Program-made: the position numbers and the translations under genes
Notes under the pieces: generated by a model
What the model was told of the DNA's origin: nothing
Database searches by the model: none
The model's input: only the letters and a program-made list of their open reading frames with translations
Shown: in pieces, positions 16,820 through 26,302 of the stretch
How positions within the stretch are numbered: position 1 is the stretch's first letter
Layout of the letters: every line of letters starts with the position of its first letter
Assembly (NCBI GenBank): GCA_964479585.1
Contig: CAYZMP010000003.1
Coordinates: forward strand, 7,873-71,872
Origin: UBA6182 sp964479585
GTDB taxonomy: Bacteria > Bacillota_I > Bacilli_A > Erysipelotrichales > Erysipelotrichaceae
Length of the DNA stretch: 64,000 nucleotides
Direction: 5' to 3'

Positions 16820-17275
16820 ATGTTAGGTGCTATGTATCCATTTTGGGCAGCATTGATTGCAAATGTTGCAGCTCAAAGCTTAAAGCCAGTGTTTTATTAC
16901 ATACGAACTAAACAGTGGCGGCCCAAGTTATTTATCGAGAGCGGAGGATTTCCGAGTTCTCACACATCGATGGTTACTGCGCTGACACTTGCGGTTGGTT
17001 TGCAAGAACAATTTTCATCAAGTCTTTTTGCTGTAACTCTAACATTTGGATTGATTGTTGCATATGATGCGGCTAATGTTCGATATTATGCAGGACAAAA
17101 CATACGAATAACACAACAATTAATCAAAGACATTCAATTACTAACACAAACTAAGTTAGATGACCCGATTTACTTAATGAAAGTTAAAGAAGTACTAGGT
17201 CATCGTTGGATCGAAGTTATTGGTGGATTTGTCTTAGGAATTGTGTTAGCATTATTAATATTTCTAATTAAATAG
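16820..17275 (+). CDS. Divergent PAP2 family protein (DUF212, YuiD-like)
   Basis: 151-aa membrane protein related to acid phosphatases/phosphatidic-acid phosphatases. The conserved segments are LKPVFYYIRTKQW near residue 22, the SGGFPSSHTSMVTAL motif with phosphatase-type Ser/His, and DAANVRYYAGQNIRITQQL. The physiological substrate is unknown; lipid phosphate turnover is possible. AGAGGTG precedes the ATG. It shares a transcript with the nfu gene 10 nt downstream and is divergent from the S1-pgi operon. Confidence 0.9.
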   Translation: MLGAMYPFWAALIANVAAQSLKPVFYYIRTKQWRPKLFIESGGFPSSHTSMVTALTLAVGLQEQFSSSLFAVTLTFGLIVAYDAANVRYYAGQNIRITQQLIKDIQLLTQTKLDDPIYLMKVKEVLGHRWIEVIGGFVLGIVLALLIFLIK

Positions 17276-17284
17276 GAGGTTGTT

Positions 17285-17524
17285 ATGAAAGAGCAATTTG
17301 TTGAAGAAATTATCGAAACTCTCGATAAAATTCGTCCATATATCCAACGTGACGGTGGCGACGTTGAGTTTGTAGATGTCACCGATGAAGGTGTAGTTTC
17401 TGTACGTATGCTTGGTGCTTGCGTAGGATGTGGATTAGTTGATGACACTATTAAACTTGGTGTTGAAGCTATCCTAACTGATGAAATACCTTTTGTTACA
17501 GAAGTAATCGTAGTAGAAGAATAA
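17285..17524 (+). CDS. nfu: NifU C-terminal-domain Fe-S carrier (Nfu)
   Basis: 79-aa protein consisting only of the NifU C-terminal domain: IRPYIQRDGGDVEFVDV, then GACVGCGLVDDTIKLGVEAIL with the two cysteines that bind a [4Fe-4S] cluster between two subunits. Nfu hands clusters from the SUF scaffold to targets such as the Rnf and pyruvate-oxidoreductase ferredoxin sites seen in this window. AGGAGG lies just upstream of the ATG. Confidence 0.95.
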   Translation: MKEQFVEEIIETLDKIRPYIQRDGGDVEFVDVTDEGVVSVRMLGACVGCGLVDDTIKLGVEAILTDEIPFVTEVIVVEE

Positions 17525-17555
17525 GAACTAGCGTCTCGCTAGTTCTTTTATTTTT
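17523..17555 (+). terminator. Terminator after nfu
   Basis: Perfect 10-bp stem (17523-17532 with 17538-17547), 5-nt loop, followed by TTATTTTT on the plus strand. Confidence 0.88.
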
Positions 17556-18699
17556 CTTTATTAGTTAAATTGATATCCTTCTCTTTTAATCTGAAATGTA
17601 CTATTTCTTTTACAATAACATAAACGATAGCAAATATCGGAACACCTAAAAACATACCAATTAATCCAAAAAAGCCTCCGCCAACGATAATGGCAAACAT
17701 AATCCATAATCCTGGAAGACCTACAGAATCTCCCAAAATCATTGGGCCAATGAAGTTTCCATCCAATTGTTGTAAAAATAACACGAATAATGCAAACCAA
17801 ATGGTATACATTGGATTTACAATAAACAAAATAAATATAGAAGGTATAGCACCAATAAATGGGCCAAATACTGGAATCATGTTTGTAATACCAATGATAA
17901 AACTAATTAGTACTGCATAGGGCCAATTAAATATTGTCATCCCAATAAAACAAAGCAATCCAATAATGATGGAATCAATTGTCTTACCAACAATAAAGTT
18001 GTTAAATGTCTTTGAACTTAAATTTGCTAGAGAAACTAAACGATCTGCATCTTTTTTATGTAAAATAGCATAGGTGACTTTTTTAAATTGGAGACCAAAA
18101 CGTTCACGTTCAACTAAAATGTATAATGCGATGATTAGTCCTAAAAATATTCTGAAAATCAAATTAGCAAGTTGAAAGGAATATGTTAAGATTCTTGGTA
18201 AATACTCTCTTACTAATCCACCTAGAGAATCAAGAATATCTTCACCAGATCCAATAAGTATATCAGTAAACTCTTCTCGCACATTTAACTGTAATATTAA
18301 ATCATTAATGTATCGTTCAGCAGCAGTTATATAAGCGGGTAATTGAATGGTTAATGTGTTAATTGATGATATTAGTTGAGGTAATAGTATGTAGACTCCA
18401 AGTGCCATAATGCCAACAACAATAATCATGGCACTTATGGCAGAAATAACACGTTTTACTTTTGCTTTTATTTTAATATCATACAATAACTTTGCTTCAA
18501 TATAGTTCATTAATGGAGCAACTAAAAAAGCAATAGCAAAACCAACCACAAACGGTAGTAAAACAGAAAAAAATTCAGATATTTTTGCAGAAATTACAGG
18601 CATGTTTTGAATTAAGAAATAAAAAATCAAAACTATTATCCCTGCAACAGCTAATGCAATTGTTTGGTCTTTTTGCTCAGGTTTAAATTTGTATCTCAT
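17548..18699 (-). CDS. AI-2E family transporter (PerM/YdiK-like)
   Basis: 383-aa membrane protein of the AI-2E exporter family (seven to eight helices). Family features are the two N-terminal helices, a long extracellular or cytoplasmic middle part (about residues 100-200), and the C-terminal helical bundle with FGPFIGAIPSIF, LQQLDGNFIGPMILGDSVGLPGLW and GVPIFAIVYV. Members are variously linked to autoinducer-2 export, Na+/H+ antiport or cell-envelope functions; the substrate here cannot be told. Last gene of the nadE operon, 11 nt after nadE. Confidence 0.92.
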   Translation of the reverse strand: MRYKFKPEQKDQTIALAVAGIIVLIFYFLIQNMPVISAKISEFFSVLLPFVVGFAIAFLVAPLMNYIEAKLLYDIKIKAKVKRVISAISAMIIVVGIMALGVYILLPQLISSINTLTIQLPAYITAAERYINDLILQLNVREEFTDILIGSGEDILDSLGGLVREYLPRILTYSFQLANLIFRIFLGLIIALYILVERERFGLQFKKVTYAILHKKDADRLVSLANLSSKTFNNFIVGKTIDSIIIGLLCFIGMTIFNWPYAVLISFIIGITNMIPVFGPFIGAIPSIFILFIVNPMYTIWFALFVLFLQQLDGNFIGPMILGDSVGLPGLWIMFAIIVGGGFFGLIGMFLGVPIFAIVYVIVKEIVHFRLKEKDINLTNKEK

Positions 18700-18710
18700 A
18701 GTATCTCCAT

Positions 18711-20504
18711 TTATATATCAAATATTTCTAATGATGTTAGTCCTTGATTTTCACGTAAATCACTTCCAAATGCACCTCTACTCACAAGAACAATAGGTGG
18801 CATTTGAATCCTTTTAAATACGCCAAGTTCTACTTGTCTTAATACCCATTTCAAATCATTAATAAAATCATTATACGTGGTAAGGTTATAAATCTCCAAC
18901 CATTTCTTTAAATTACTATCGATTACGTTGTTTGTCTTCACTTGTTGAATAATATCCTGTATTTCATAAGTAGGGTACTCTGTTATCTTTTCAATCAAAT
19001 AATCATGATAACCCCACTTCATTGGATCTTGTTGATTCTCTTTTAGTTCTGCAGATGGCATAAAATCAAACTCTAAACCATGTTCTGTCTCTGTTGGTAT
19101 TAAATTGATTGGAATTATTTCATTTTCAAAATATTCATTTAGTTGCTTGGCTAGTTCAAATACTTGCATCTTTGTACAATCCCCAAGAGGAGATAGTGCA
19201 CCTATAGTATCGCCATATAGTGTGCAATAACCTAATGCAGTTTCTACCTTATTCCCGTTATTAACAATTACGCCATTTCGTAAAGCTGCTAAGGTAGATA
19301 GCAAATGACCACGGACTCGAGCTTGAACATTTTCTAAAATGAATTCGTGCTCTTTCGAGTCATTTAGTGAGAGTGTATTCTTTGTGGCTTCCACTAATTT
19401 TTCAATGGAATGTTCAACATACTCAATATTTAAGTTTTTTGCTGTTTGCTTGGCATTGTTAATACTAATGGATTGATTGTATTTACTAGGCATGTTAACT
19501 GCAATGATTCGATGTGAACCTAATGCTTTGCTTAGTAATGCAATAGAAACAGTGCTATCAATACCTCCGGATAACCCTACAATCCACTTTTTGCTTTGTT
19601 GAAACATTTGCTGATCAAATGCTTTAATTGCATATACAATTGCATCCATCATCTTGTTGTTTGTTATGGCTTTATGCATTTGATGTGAAAGTGTTAGCTC
19701 TTGATAAAACGAGTCATTGCTTTGGGTTGTAATTTCTCCATTGTGATTACAGATAAATGATCCACCATCAAACACGACTACATTCTTGCCCGTATTTTGC
19801 ATGCCAACAACATTAACATACACGAATGTTTTTATTTGATATCGTTTTGACTTATTTAATGCATGTCGAACTCTTGCTTTCTCTTTATTGTTAGACCACG
19901 GAGAACTTGATACATTAATTAACACATCAAGATTTTGAGTGGCCCAGTTTTGTGTTGGATTACTTTGATAATGCTCATCCCACAAGTCTTCACACACTTC
20001 TAATCCGACTTTTTGAGGTTGACCTTGAACCATAACAACAAATGGGGAAAACATGTCTTGCTTACTAAGCTGTTGCCCTGAAACAAAATATCTTTCATCG
20101 TCAAATATCCGGTAATTTGGTAACAAATGCTTTATATAAGGTAAAGAAGAACCGTTTTCTCTGTTAACGAATGTTTTGTTTTGCGCAACAAACCCACAAT
20201 TGTAAATTGCCATTCGTCCACTATGATGTGTACAGTCTTTTTTTAAGTTAGTCGCAATATTTCCCCATACGATAATAATACCATCGGCCAATTTAACAAT
20301 TTCATCATTGTATGATTCACACGTGGAAACAAACGCATCATTAAACCATGTATCGCCAATTAAATATCCACTAATTACAAGTTCACCAAAAACAATACAA
20401 TCAACATGATTGTCTTTGGCTTGTTGGATCATTTTTTTCATTGTCTCGAAGTTTTTGCTTGGTTGTTTAGCAATAACTTCCATTTGTGCTAATGCTATAT
20501 TCAT
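18711..20504 (-). CDS. nadE: Glutamine-dependent NAD+ synthetase
   Basis: 597-aa two-domain enzyme for the last step of NAD+ synthesis. Residues 1-270 are a nitrilase-type glutaminase domain with the Glu of FGELVISGYL and the Cys of GLEVCEDLWDE. The C-terminal part is the ATP-pyrophosphatase synthetase, with the P-loop LSGGIDSTVS and ALGYCTLYGDTIGALSPLGD. Glutamine is the ammonia source because the amidase domain is intact. GAGGG precedes the ATG, and a TATAAT lies about 20 nt upstream, so it may be transcribed separately as well as from the upstream operon. Confidence 0.97.
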   Translation of the reverse strand: MNIALAQMEVIAKQPSKNFETMKKMIQQAKDNHVDCIVFGELVISGYLIGDTWFNDAFVSTCESYNDEIVKLADGIIIVWGNIATNLKKDCTHHSGRMAIYNCGFVAQNKTFVNRENGSSLPYIKHLLPNYRIFDDERYFVSGQQLSKQDMFSPFVVMVQGQPQKVGLEVCEDLWDEHYQSNPTQNWATQNLDVLINVSSSPWSNNKEKARVRHALNKSKRYQIKTFVYVNVVGMQNTGKNVVVFDGGSFICNHNGEITTQSNDSFYQELTLSHQMHKAITNNKMMDAIVYAIKAFDQQMFQQSKKWIVGLSGGIDSTVSIALLSKALGSHRIIAVNMPSKYNQSISINNAKQTAKNLNIEYVEHSIEKLVEATKNTLSLNDSKEHEFILENVQARVRGHLLSTLAALRNGVIVNNGNKVETALGYCTLYGDTIGALSPLGDCTKMQVFELAKQLNEYFENEIIPINLIPTETEHGLEFDFMPSAELKENQQDPMKWGYHDYLIEKITEYPTYEIQDIIQQVKTNNVIDSNLKKWLEIYNLTTYNDFINDLKWVLRQVELGVFKRIQMPPIVLVSRGAFGSDLRENQGLTSLEIFDI

Positions 20505-20529
20505 TCAAACCCTCTTTTTTATTATACCA

Positions 20530-21249
20530 TTAAATGTTTGCGGATTTTCTTTGTCTTACAACTTCAAAAGCCAATACGGCGCTAGCTGATACTGATGTGA
20601 GTGCTACTTTAACAGTATTATCATAAACCACATGAACAAAAACATCACTTGCTTCAATAACTGGTTTTGAAAGCCCTCTTTTTTCTCCACCAATACATAA
20701 ACAGATTCTATTTGGGTATGTTACTTGATCATACTCCATAGAATTTTTTGAACGAAGTGCACTATAAATAGGAATATTATCTTGTTTGAGCTTAGATAGA
20801 ATGTCATCAAAGCTATCTACTGCTATCCAATGGATAGCCTCACTTGTACCTGCTGAAGCTTTTAATATGATCGCTTCATTGTCGTTATACTCTCGATAAT
20901 TTGTAATAACTGTAGAAAATCCTGCTGCTGTGGCTGTACGTATAACCATCCCAAGGTTATATGGATCTTCTATTCCTTCAATTAGCATTATATCACTTGA
21001 TGGAGCAAAATCTTCTTGATAAGTACGATAACCTACCTTTGCAAGTACACCACCATGAGTATTCCCTACTGCCATTTCAGTTGCTTCTTCTTTACTAATC
21101 AAAGAAAATTCGATGTTGTTTTTGTAGCACAAATGACGAATGTATTGAATATCTTTCGTATGTTTTTTTGATGGCAAATAGACGTGATATACATCACGAT
21201 TCTCATACTTTAGTGCTGCTTTTACTGATAATGCTCCTTCAATAATCAT
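20530..21249 (-). CDS. SpoU/TrmH-family RNA 2'-O-methyltransferase
   Basis: 239-aa SPOUT enzyme that methylates a ribose 2'-OH of rRNA or tRNA using S-adenosylmethionine. The N-terminal substrate-recognition domain runs to about residue 80. The three SPOUT motifs follow: IEGIEDPYNLGMVIRTATAAGF, LCIGGEKRGLS and VALTSVSASAVLAFEVVRQ. RlmB-type 23S methylation is possible, but the precise target cannot be read from sequence. It overlaps the upstream U32 gene, in a cluster of RNA-modification genes. Confidence 0.92.
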   Translation of the reverse strand: MIIEGALSVKAALKYENRDVYHVYLPSKKHTKDIQYIRHLCYKNNIEFSLISKEEATEMAVGNTHGGVLAKVGYRTYQEDFAPSSDIMLIEGIEDPYNLGMVIRTATAAGFSTVITNYREYNDNEAIILKASAGTSEAIHWIAVDSFDDILSKLKQDNIPIYSALRSKNSMEYDQVTYPNRICLCIGGEKRGLSKPVIEASDVFVHVVYDNTVKVALTSVSASAVLAFEVVRQRKSANI

Positions 21250-22448
21250 TTTTTTATCTTTCTAACAAAGTCACCTTCATCTACTTTGATTGGGATGTGC
21301 AACTTGATTATTTCCATTGGTTTATATACTCGTTCTACTTGTTCATTATCGCTGTTGACTATTGTAGTGACAACAAACTGAAACGGTTCATGATGTGGTC
21401 CAAACACTTCACATGTTGTATCTACATCAAAATGATTTCTAACTTGGAATGTTGCCATTCTAGTTTCTTGATCATAACTCAACACAATTCCTAAAAACTC
21501 TTGAGTGACACCTGCTCCATTAACACCATAAAGATGACCATGCTCATTTGGTCTTTCATTATAAAAGCCTGAGAATGTTGGTCTGTTTTCGGCTTTTGCT
21601 AGCTCTTCATGCGTTTTTTGAATGAGTGTTTTAGAATCCATTGTATTTATGTTATCTAAAAACATACGATATGAAGATACCACAGTTGCTAAATAGTACT
21701 CCGACTTCATTCGACCTTCAATTTTTAAGCTTGCTACATTATGATCGACAAGTTGTTCTAGCACATCGGTAGCGTTTAAATCTTTAGAACTCATCGAAAA
21801 CAACACTTCTTCATCATGAATAGCTTTTTTATGTTGATCAAATACTTCATACTTCCAACGACAACTTTGTGCGCAACCTCCACGATTAGCATCTCTTAAT
21901 GTCATGTAATTACTCAATGTACATCGACCAGAAATATTGACGCACATTCCTCCATGTATAAAGACTTCTGTTGGTAAAATGCTTTTCTCATTAATCATAA
22001 TGACATCTTGCAGCGAACACTCACGAGCTAATACGACACGATCAACACCAAGTTGTTTATAAAACTCTAGTGCATAAGAGTTTGTTGCGGATAACTGGGT
22101 GCTCAGATGAATTTCCATGTTTTTTGTTACTTCTTTAGCTAATTTAATAACATAATAAGAAGCTACGATGATAGCATCCACACCAATGGAATCAAGTAGT
22201 ATTAAATACTCTTTTAATCCTTTTAAATCTTCTTTATGAAATATCATATTAACAGTAACATATACTTTTTTATTAAACTTATGAGCATATTCAACAGCTT
22301 CTTGGATGTCGCTAATCTCAAAGTTACTCGCTCTTGCTCGAAGTGAATACGATTTCCCACCTAAAAATACTGCATCAGCTCCAAAATCAATGGCTGTCTT
22401 AAGTCTGTTCAAATCTCCAGCAGGAGCTAATAATTCTGTTTGTTTCAT
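21246..22448 (-). CDS. trhP2: U32 family protein, TrhP2-like (tRNA 5-hydroxyuridine synthesis)
   Basis: 400-aa U32-family protein: TIM-barrel start ELLAPAGDLNRLKTAIDFGADAVFLGG, then the cysteines expected to ligate an Fe-S cluster in ECSL, HGGMCVNISGRCTLS and RGGCAQSCRW, and a C-terminal beta domain (about 310-400). Although annotated as peptidases, members with this layout (B. subtilis YrrO/TrhP2, E. coli TrhP) make 5-hydroxyuridine at tRNA position 34 with prephenate. It forms an overlapping pair with the TrhP1-like gene, as in B. subtilis. Confidence 0.88.
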   Translation of the reverse strand: MKQTELLAPAGDLNRLKTAIDFGADAVFLGGKSYSLRARASNFEISDIQEAVEYAHKFNKKVYVTVNMIFHKEDLKGLKEYLILLDSIGVDAIIVASYYVIKLAKEVTKNMEIHLSTQLSATNSYALEFYKQLGVDRVVLARECSLQDVIMINEKSILPTEVFIHGGMCVNISGRCTLSNYMTLRDANRGGCAQSCRWKYEVFDQHKKAIHDEEVLFSMSSKDLNATDVLEQLVDHNVASLKIEGRMKSEYYLATVVSSYRMFLDNINTMDSKTLIQKTHEELAKAENRPTFSGFYNERPNEHGHLYGVNGAGVTQEFLGIVLSYDQETRMATFQVRNHFDVDTTCEVFGPHHEPFQFVVTTIVNSDNEQVERVYKPMEIIKLHIPIKVDEGDFVRKIKK

Positions 22449-23335
22449 TTTATCTTATCCTTTGCTAGAGTTGTATCTTGATAATTTAGTCCACTTGAAA
22501 ATTGGTGGTTTTGACTTTGTTGATGCAAATATAGATTGATTTCATCATTTGTTATCTTGTTTGAAAAGTAAGCAATTACATTTGCTATGATGTCATCTTC
22601 AATAAAATTAGTGTCTATCCAACCATACTTCAATCCTATGTTTTCAAGATTAATCTTCTCATCAATTAAATGAACAATTGTATCAGTAAACATTGAAAAC
22701 CCATGTTGATCTTCAAATCCTATATATTTCTGATCTCTTTGATCCTCTTTAAAATAGAACTTCTCATAATGTGATGGGTTTGTTTGATTAATCTGATTGA
22801 AATAATTCGTAAGTAAAGGTCGATATGATTTAGACATCACTTGATATCCGAAGATTGGTAACATGATTTGTTTTGGACATTGTGCAACGATGTCTACTTT
22901 TTTTTCATACGTAATTTCCCTTGCAGGCATTATTAAGGTTGCACCATTTTCTAAAAGCATCATCGCATCATTGGCATTAGCAATGGTTGTATCTGAATGA
23001 AAATAGATGTTTTTTGTTAGTTTTGTTTTTAGATAAAACATCACCCCAACATCGCTAACTATAAAATAGTCAAAGGACACTTTTTGTAGTATATCATTGA
23101 TTTCCTTAATGAGGGTGTCAAACTCACTTTCTAATATTACCCTATTTATAAGTAAGCCTAGCTTGCTTTGAAATTTATCCGCCATGCTTTTTAGTGAGTT
23201 TAGGTTATCAATGTGTGTTGGGTTTATGATTGCACTTGAAAGAAATGCAGTTGTAATTACAAAATTTCTACAACCGCTTTGGGCAAATAGATCAATTTGT
23301 TCAGAATTGTTTACGTGTACGATAGTTTCAATCAT
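22445..23335 (-). CDS. trhP1: U32 family protein, TrhP1-like
   Basis: 296-aa protein with weak U32 character (LINRVILESEFDTLIKEINDIL, DYFIVSDVGVMFYLK, HSDTTIANANDAMMLLENGATLIMPAREI). It matches the shorter partner (YrrN/TrhP1) that always pairs with TrhP2 in Firmicutes. It lacks the Cys set of the larger partner, as expected for the non-cluster subunit. It overlaps trhP2 by 4 nt and starts within the stop of the MFS gene (TAATG). Function is inferred mostly from pairing and length. Confidence 0.78.
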   Translation of the reverse strand: MIETIVHVNNSEQIDLFAQSGCRNFVITTAFLSSAIINPTHIDNLNSLKSMADKFQSKLGLLINRVILESEFDTLIKEINDILQKVSFDYFIVSDVGVMFYLKTKLTKNIYFHSDTTIANANDAMMLLENGATLIMPAREITYEKKVDIVAQCPKQIMLPIFGYQVMSKSYRPLLTNYFNQINQTNPSHYEKFYFKEDQRDQKYIGFEDQHGFSMFTDTIVHLIDEKINLENIGLKYGWIDTNFIEDDIIANVIAYFSNKITNDEINLYLHQQSQNHQFSSGLNYQDTTLAKDKIK

Positions 23336-24675
23336 TAGACTTCAATAAACTCCTTGTTTTTGTTTCTAAATACAATCGCAATAAAGAGTGTAACTACAAC
23401 CACAATAGTACTTATTGCTGTAAATACCATTTGATATAACTCACTGCCCTCAAATGTTGAAGGTATTAACTGTAAAATAAGTGCATACACTTTATCACCA
23501 TAATATATACCAACTGCAAAAAACGTTTGGTAAATACCCATACTAACTTCACGCAGTCTAACTTCAAATGGTTGTAGTGCAAGTCCTAATAAGACATTGT
23601 ATAGAATTCCATATCCAAACCCATTTAACCCATAAACAAAAAACAGTAATACAGAGTTTGTCGATGTAGCACTTATAATTGAAAACATAAAGACGCTTAA
23701 CAAACCTATATACAATGTGTTTTTGGTCCCCAGTTTTTTCTTTAAATATAAGCCAGCAATAACACCAGCAACAAGTTGAAATATTGAAAACATAACATCT
23801 AAATATGCCACAAGAACATCATTCATTAAAACTAGTTCACTTGTAGCATAAGCAACCATGTTTGCTTGTCCAGATGCAAATCGCACAAAGGACACAATAA
23901 CACCTAATAAGGACACCATTAAGAAACGAACATCGGTTAATACTGTTTTGAATCTTTCTAAAGTGAAATTTTTCTGTTTCTGTTTGTTATCCTTAATGGT
24001 AAGTAGAAAAACAAATGCTACTAACGCTAGCAATCCACTTAGCAACCATAAAATATTGTAGTTTTTGATTGTATCTTGTGTCAGTAATGATTGTATTGGT
24101 GCGACTAAAAACTCAGCTAATAATGGAGCAATAGATAGTATTGATACTGAAACCATTGCTTGCTTGGCATTAAAAGTTTCGGAAAACATGACATTAAATA
24201 GTGCAAGTATACTTGCTCCTAATCCTAGAGCTAGAGATGATGCAAACAAGGTATAAGCATCCGCATTTAAAAATACTGCAAATGAAGTTAATGCAATAAA
24301 TACCAATGCAAATCCTATAATCTTTTTTCGTGATGTTAAATAATCACTCGTTATAAAAACAGGAAGTCTAGCAAACATCGAGATTAGACCATACGCTGCA
24401 ACGATGTTAGCTGCAACAATTCCATCTAAACCTAATCCTCCCAAATCCATGGGTGTCGTGGCATATACTTTGCGATAAGCACGAATGATGTTAATGCTTG
24501 CCCAAAACAAAACTAGTAACACAAAAATTAGTAATTGATATTTTGTTAAATTGTACTTTTTATATATGTAGTAAATTAACCCAAGTGAAAATAGTACGGT
24601 AATTATATATACAAATGGTTTAAGATCTATCAAATTAAACATATCAAACAATTGGTTATTCTCCTTTTCTATCAT
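23335..24675 (-). CDS. MFS-type membrane transporter
   Basis: 446-aa protein with about 12-13 helices arranged as an N-terminal extra helix plus two MFS halves joined by a charged loop (KDNKQKQKNF region, about residue 228). Substrate unknown. The ATG at 24675 has no ribosome site. AAGGAG occurs inside the frame, 9 nt before a TTG at 24651, so translation may really begin there, trimming 8 residues. It is the first gene of the operon with the U32 pair, and it diverges from threonine aldolase. Confidence 0.8.
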   Translation of the reverse strand: MIEKENNQLFDMFNLIDLKPFVYIITVLFSLGLIYYIYKKYNLTKYQLLIFVLLVLFWASINIIRAYRKVYATTPMDLGGLGLDGIVAANIVAAYGLISMFARLPVFITSDYLTSRKKIIGFALVFIALTSFAVFLNADAYTLFASSLALGLGASILALFNVMFSETFNAKQAMVSVSILSIAPLLAEFLVAPIQSLLTQDTIKNYNILWLLSGLLALVAFVFLLTIKDNKQKQKNFTLERFKTVLTDVRFLMVSLLGVIVSFVRFASGQANMVAYATSELVLMNDVLVAYLDVMFSIFQLVAGVIAGLYLKKKLGTKNTLYIGLLSVFMFSIISATSTNSVLLFFVYGLNGFGYGILYNVLLGLALQPFEVRLREVSMGIYQTFFAVGIYYGDKVYALILQLIPSTFEGSELYQMVFTAISTIVVVVTLFIAIVFRNKNKEFIEV

Positions 24676-24696
24676 GTATAAGTTTAAACGAATTGA

Positions 24697-24724
24697 TTGA
24701 GAAAATAAAGGTGAATGTTATAAT
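24697..24724 (+). promoter_or_regulatory. Promoter of the threonine aldolase gene
   Basis: TTGAGA at 24697-24702 and TATAAT at 24719-24724 with a 16-nt spacer, 24 nt before the ATG. Confidence 0.65.
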
Positions 24725-24747
24725 GTAGTCATTATTGAGGTATTTTT

Positions 24748-25779
24748 ATGAAAACTATCGATTTAAGAAGTGATACAGTCACAAAACCAACCAGTAAAAT
24801 GCGTGATGCTATGACGAATGCTGAGGTTGGTGACGATGTTTATGGCGATGATCCTACAGTTAAACAACTAGAGCTCTTATCTGCAGAAATGACAGGGTTT
24901 GAAGACGCTCTTTTTGTAGCAAGTGGCACGATGGGTAATCAATTAGCAATAATGACACACACAAGCAAAGGCGATGAGATTATTACAGGAAAGATTCATC
25001 ACATAGTCAACTATGAGGTTGGTGCAATGGCTGTCTTATCTTCAGTTAATGTTAAAGTAATTGATGAAGTTGTAATAACACCTGATGCCATCAAAGATAG
25101 TATCCGACAAAACAATATTCATTTTCCACGAACTTCTTTGGTGGTTTTAGAAAATGCTTTATCAAGTGGGCAAGTCATAGATAAAGCACATTTTCAAGAG
25201 TGTATAAAAGTTGCTAAAGAGAACAATCTTGCTGTTCATGTCGATGGTGCTCGAATTTTCAATGCATCTATTGCTTTAAAAACTTCTGTCCATGAGTTAG
25301 TTGCTCATGCAGATTCTATGATGTTTTGCTTATCAAAAGGCTTAGGAGCTCCTATTGGATCTATGCTTGTAGGAAGCAAAGCCTTTATCGCTAAGGCTCG
25401 AAAATATCGTAAAATGCTTGGTGGGGGATGGAGACAAGCGGGAGTTATTGCATCTTGTGGGATTGTAGCATTAACTGAAATGGTTGATCGATTAGAAATT
25501 GATCATCAAAATGCGACACTTTTAGCAACATTGTTAACTCAAGATAACTCAATTATCGTAGATTTAGACAAACTGGATATCAATATGGTGTTTTACAAAC
25601 TTCCTGTTTTTATTGATGAAAATGATTATGTTAACACTGCTCGAGACAATGGATTTTTAATAAATCCACCTAAAAATGGTAAGTTTCGAGTTATGACACA
25701 CATTAATGTTGATGTTAAGGATGTTGAGCAGTTTGCTCAATTTACAATTGCATATGTACAAAAAAACCGTGAGATTTAA
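24748..25779 (+). CDS. ltaE: Low-specificity L-threonine aldolase
   Basis: 343-aa PLP enzyme (fold type I) that cleaves L-threonine/allo-threonine to glycine and acetaldehyde. The family opening IDLRSDTVTKPT is at residues 4-15, EVGDDVYGDDPTV follows, the PLP-phosphate region is SGTMGNQLA, VDGAR with Asp166 and Arg169 holds the cofactor, and the Schiff-base Lys is Lys197 (CLSKGLGAPIGS). Its ATG is preceded by TGAGG. It offers a route to glycine without serine hydroxymethyltransferase. Confidence 0.95.
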   Translation: MKTIDLRSDTVTKPTSKMRDAMTNAEVGDDVYGDDPTVKQLELLSAEMTGFEDALFVASGTMGNQLAIMTHTSKGDEIITGKIHHIVNYEVGAMAVLSSVNVKVIDEVVITPDAIKDSIRQNNIHFPRTSLVVLENALSSGQVIDKAHFQECIKVAKENNLAVHVDGARIFNASIALKTSVHELVAHADSMMFCLSKGLGAPIGSMLVGSKAFIAKARKYRKMLGGGWRQAGVIASCGIVALTEMVDRLEIDHQNATLLATLLTQDNSIIVDLDKLDINMVFYKLPVFIDENDYVNTARDNGFLINPPKNGKFRVMTHINVDVKDVEQFAQFTIAYVQKNREI

Positions 25780-25790
25780 TCACGGTTATT
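25764..25790. terminator. Bidirectional terminator between ltaE and bcp
   Basis: Eight-bp stem (25765-25772 with 25780-25787), 7-nt loop, T-rich tails on both strands, between convergent genes whose stop codons lie inside it. Confidence 0.8.
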
Positions 25791-26247
25791 TTAATTCGTC
25801 GATTGCCTTTAATACCAGGTCTACATCAGTTTTTGGATCAACATTTTCAAATATTTCTTCAATAACTCCGTTTCTTATAATAAATGTTGTTCGAACAATT
25901 CCCATGTATCTATTACCAAAACGATTTTTTTCTTGCCATACACCGTAGCGTTGAACGACATTTGTGTCTGGATCACTTAGTATTGGAAAGTTTAAATTGT
26001 ACTTCTCTTTAAATCGAACGTGGCTTTTTACGTCATCTTTGCTCACACCAATTACTTCCACGTTACGCTTATCAAATTCTTCTTTATGATCTCTATATGA
26101 ACATGCCTGTGTTGTGCATCCTGGTGTATCGTCTTTCGGGTAAAAATAAAGAACAATTGTTTGATTATCATAATCTGACAATGATACTAAATCTCCATTT
26201 TGATCCATTAGAGTAAATGCAGGTGCTTTTGATTTTTTTTCTAACAT
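25786..26247 (-). CDS. bcp: Peroxiredoxin, Bcp/PrxQ type
   Basis: 153-aa thiol peroxidase reducing hydrogen peroxide and organic peroxides. The motif YPKDDTPGCTTQACSYRD contains the peroxidatic Cys44 and resolving Cys49 five residues apart, which is the helix-alpha2 resolving type (PrxQ). FILSDPD-like and GVWQEK segments are typical. AGGAGG precedes the ATG. Useful protection for an organism rich in oxygen-sensitive Fe-S enzymes. Confidence 0.96.
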   Translation of the reverse strand: MLEKKSKAPAFTLMDQNGDLVSLSDYDNQTIVLYFYPKDDTPGCTTQACSYRDHKEEFDKRNVEVIGVSKDDVKSHVRFKEKYNLNFPILSDPDTNVVQRYGVWQEKNRFGNRYMGIVRTTFIIRNGVIEEIFENVDPKTDVDLVLKAIDELK

Positions 26248-26302
26248 ACTTTCCTCCTGTTTGTATCATATCAAATTGTTTTGTATTACCCTATTAAGAT
26301 GC

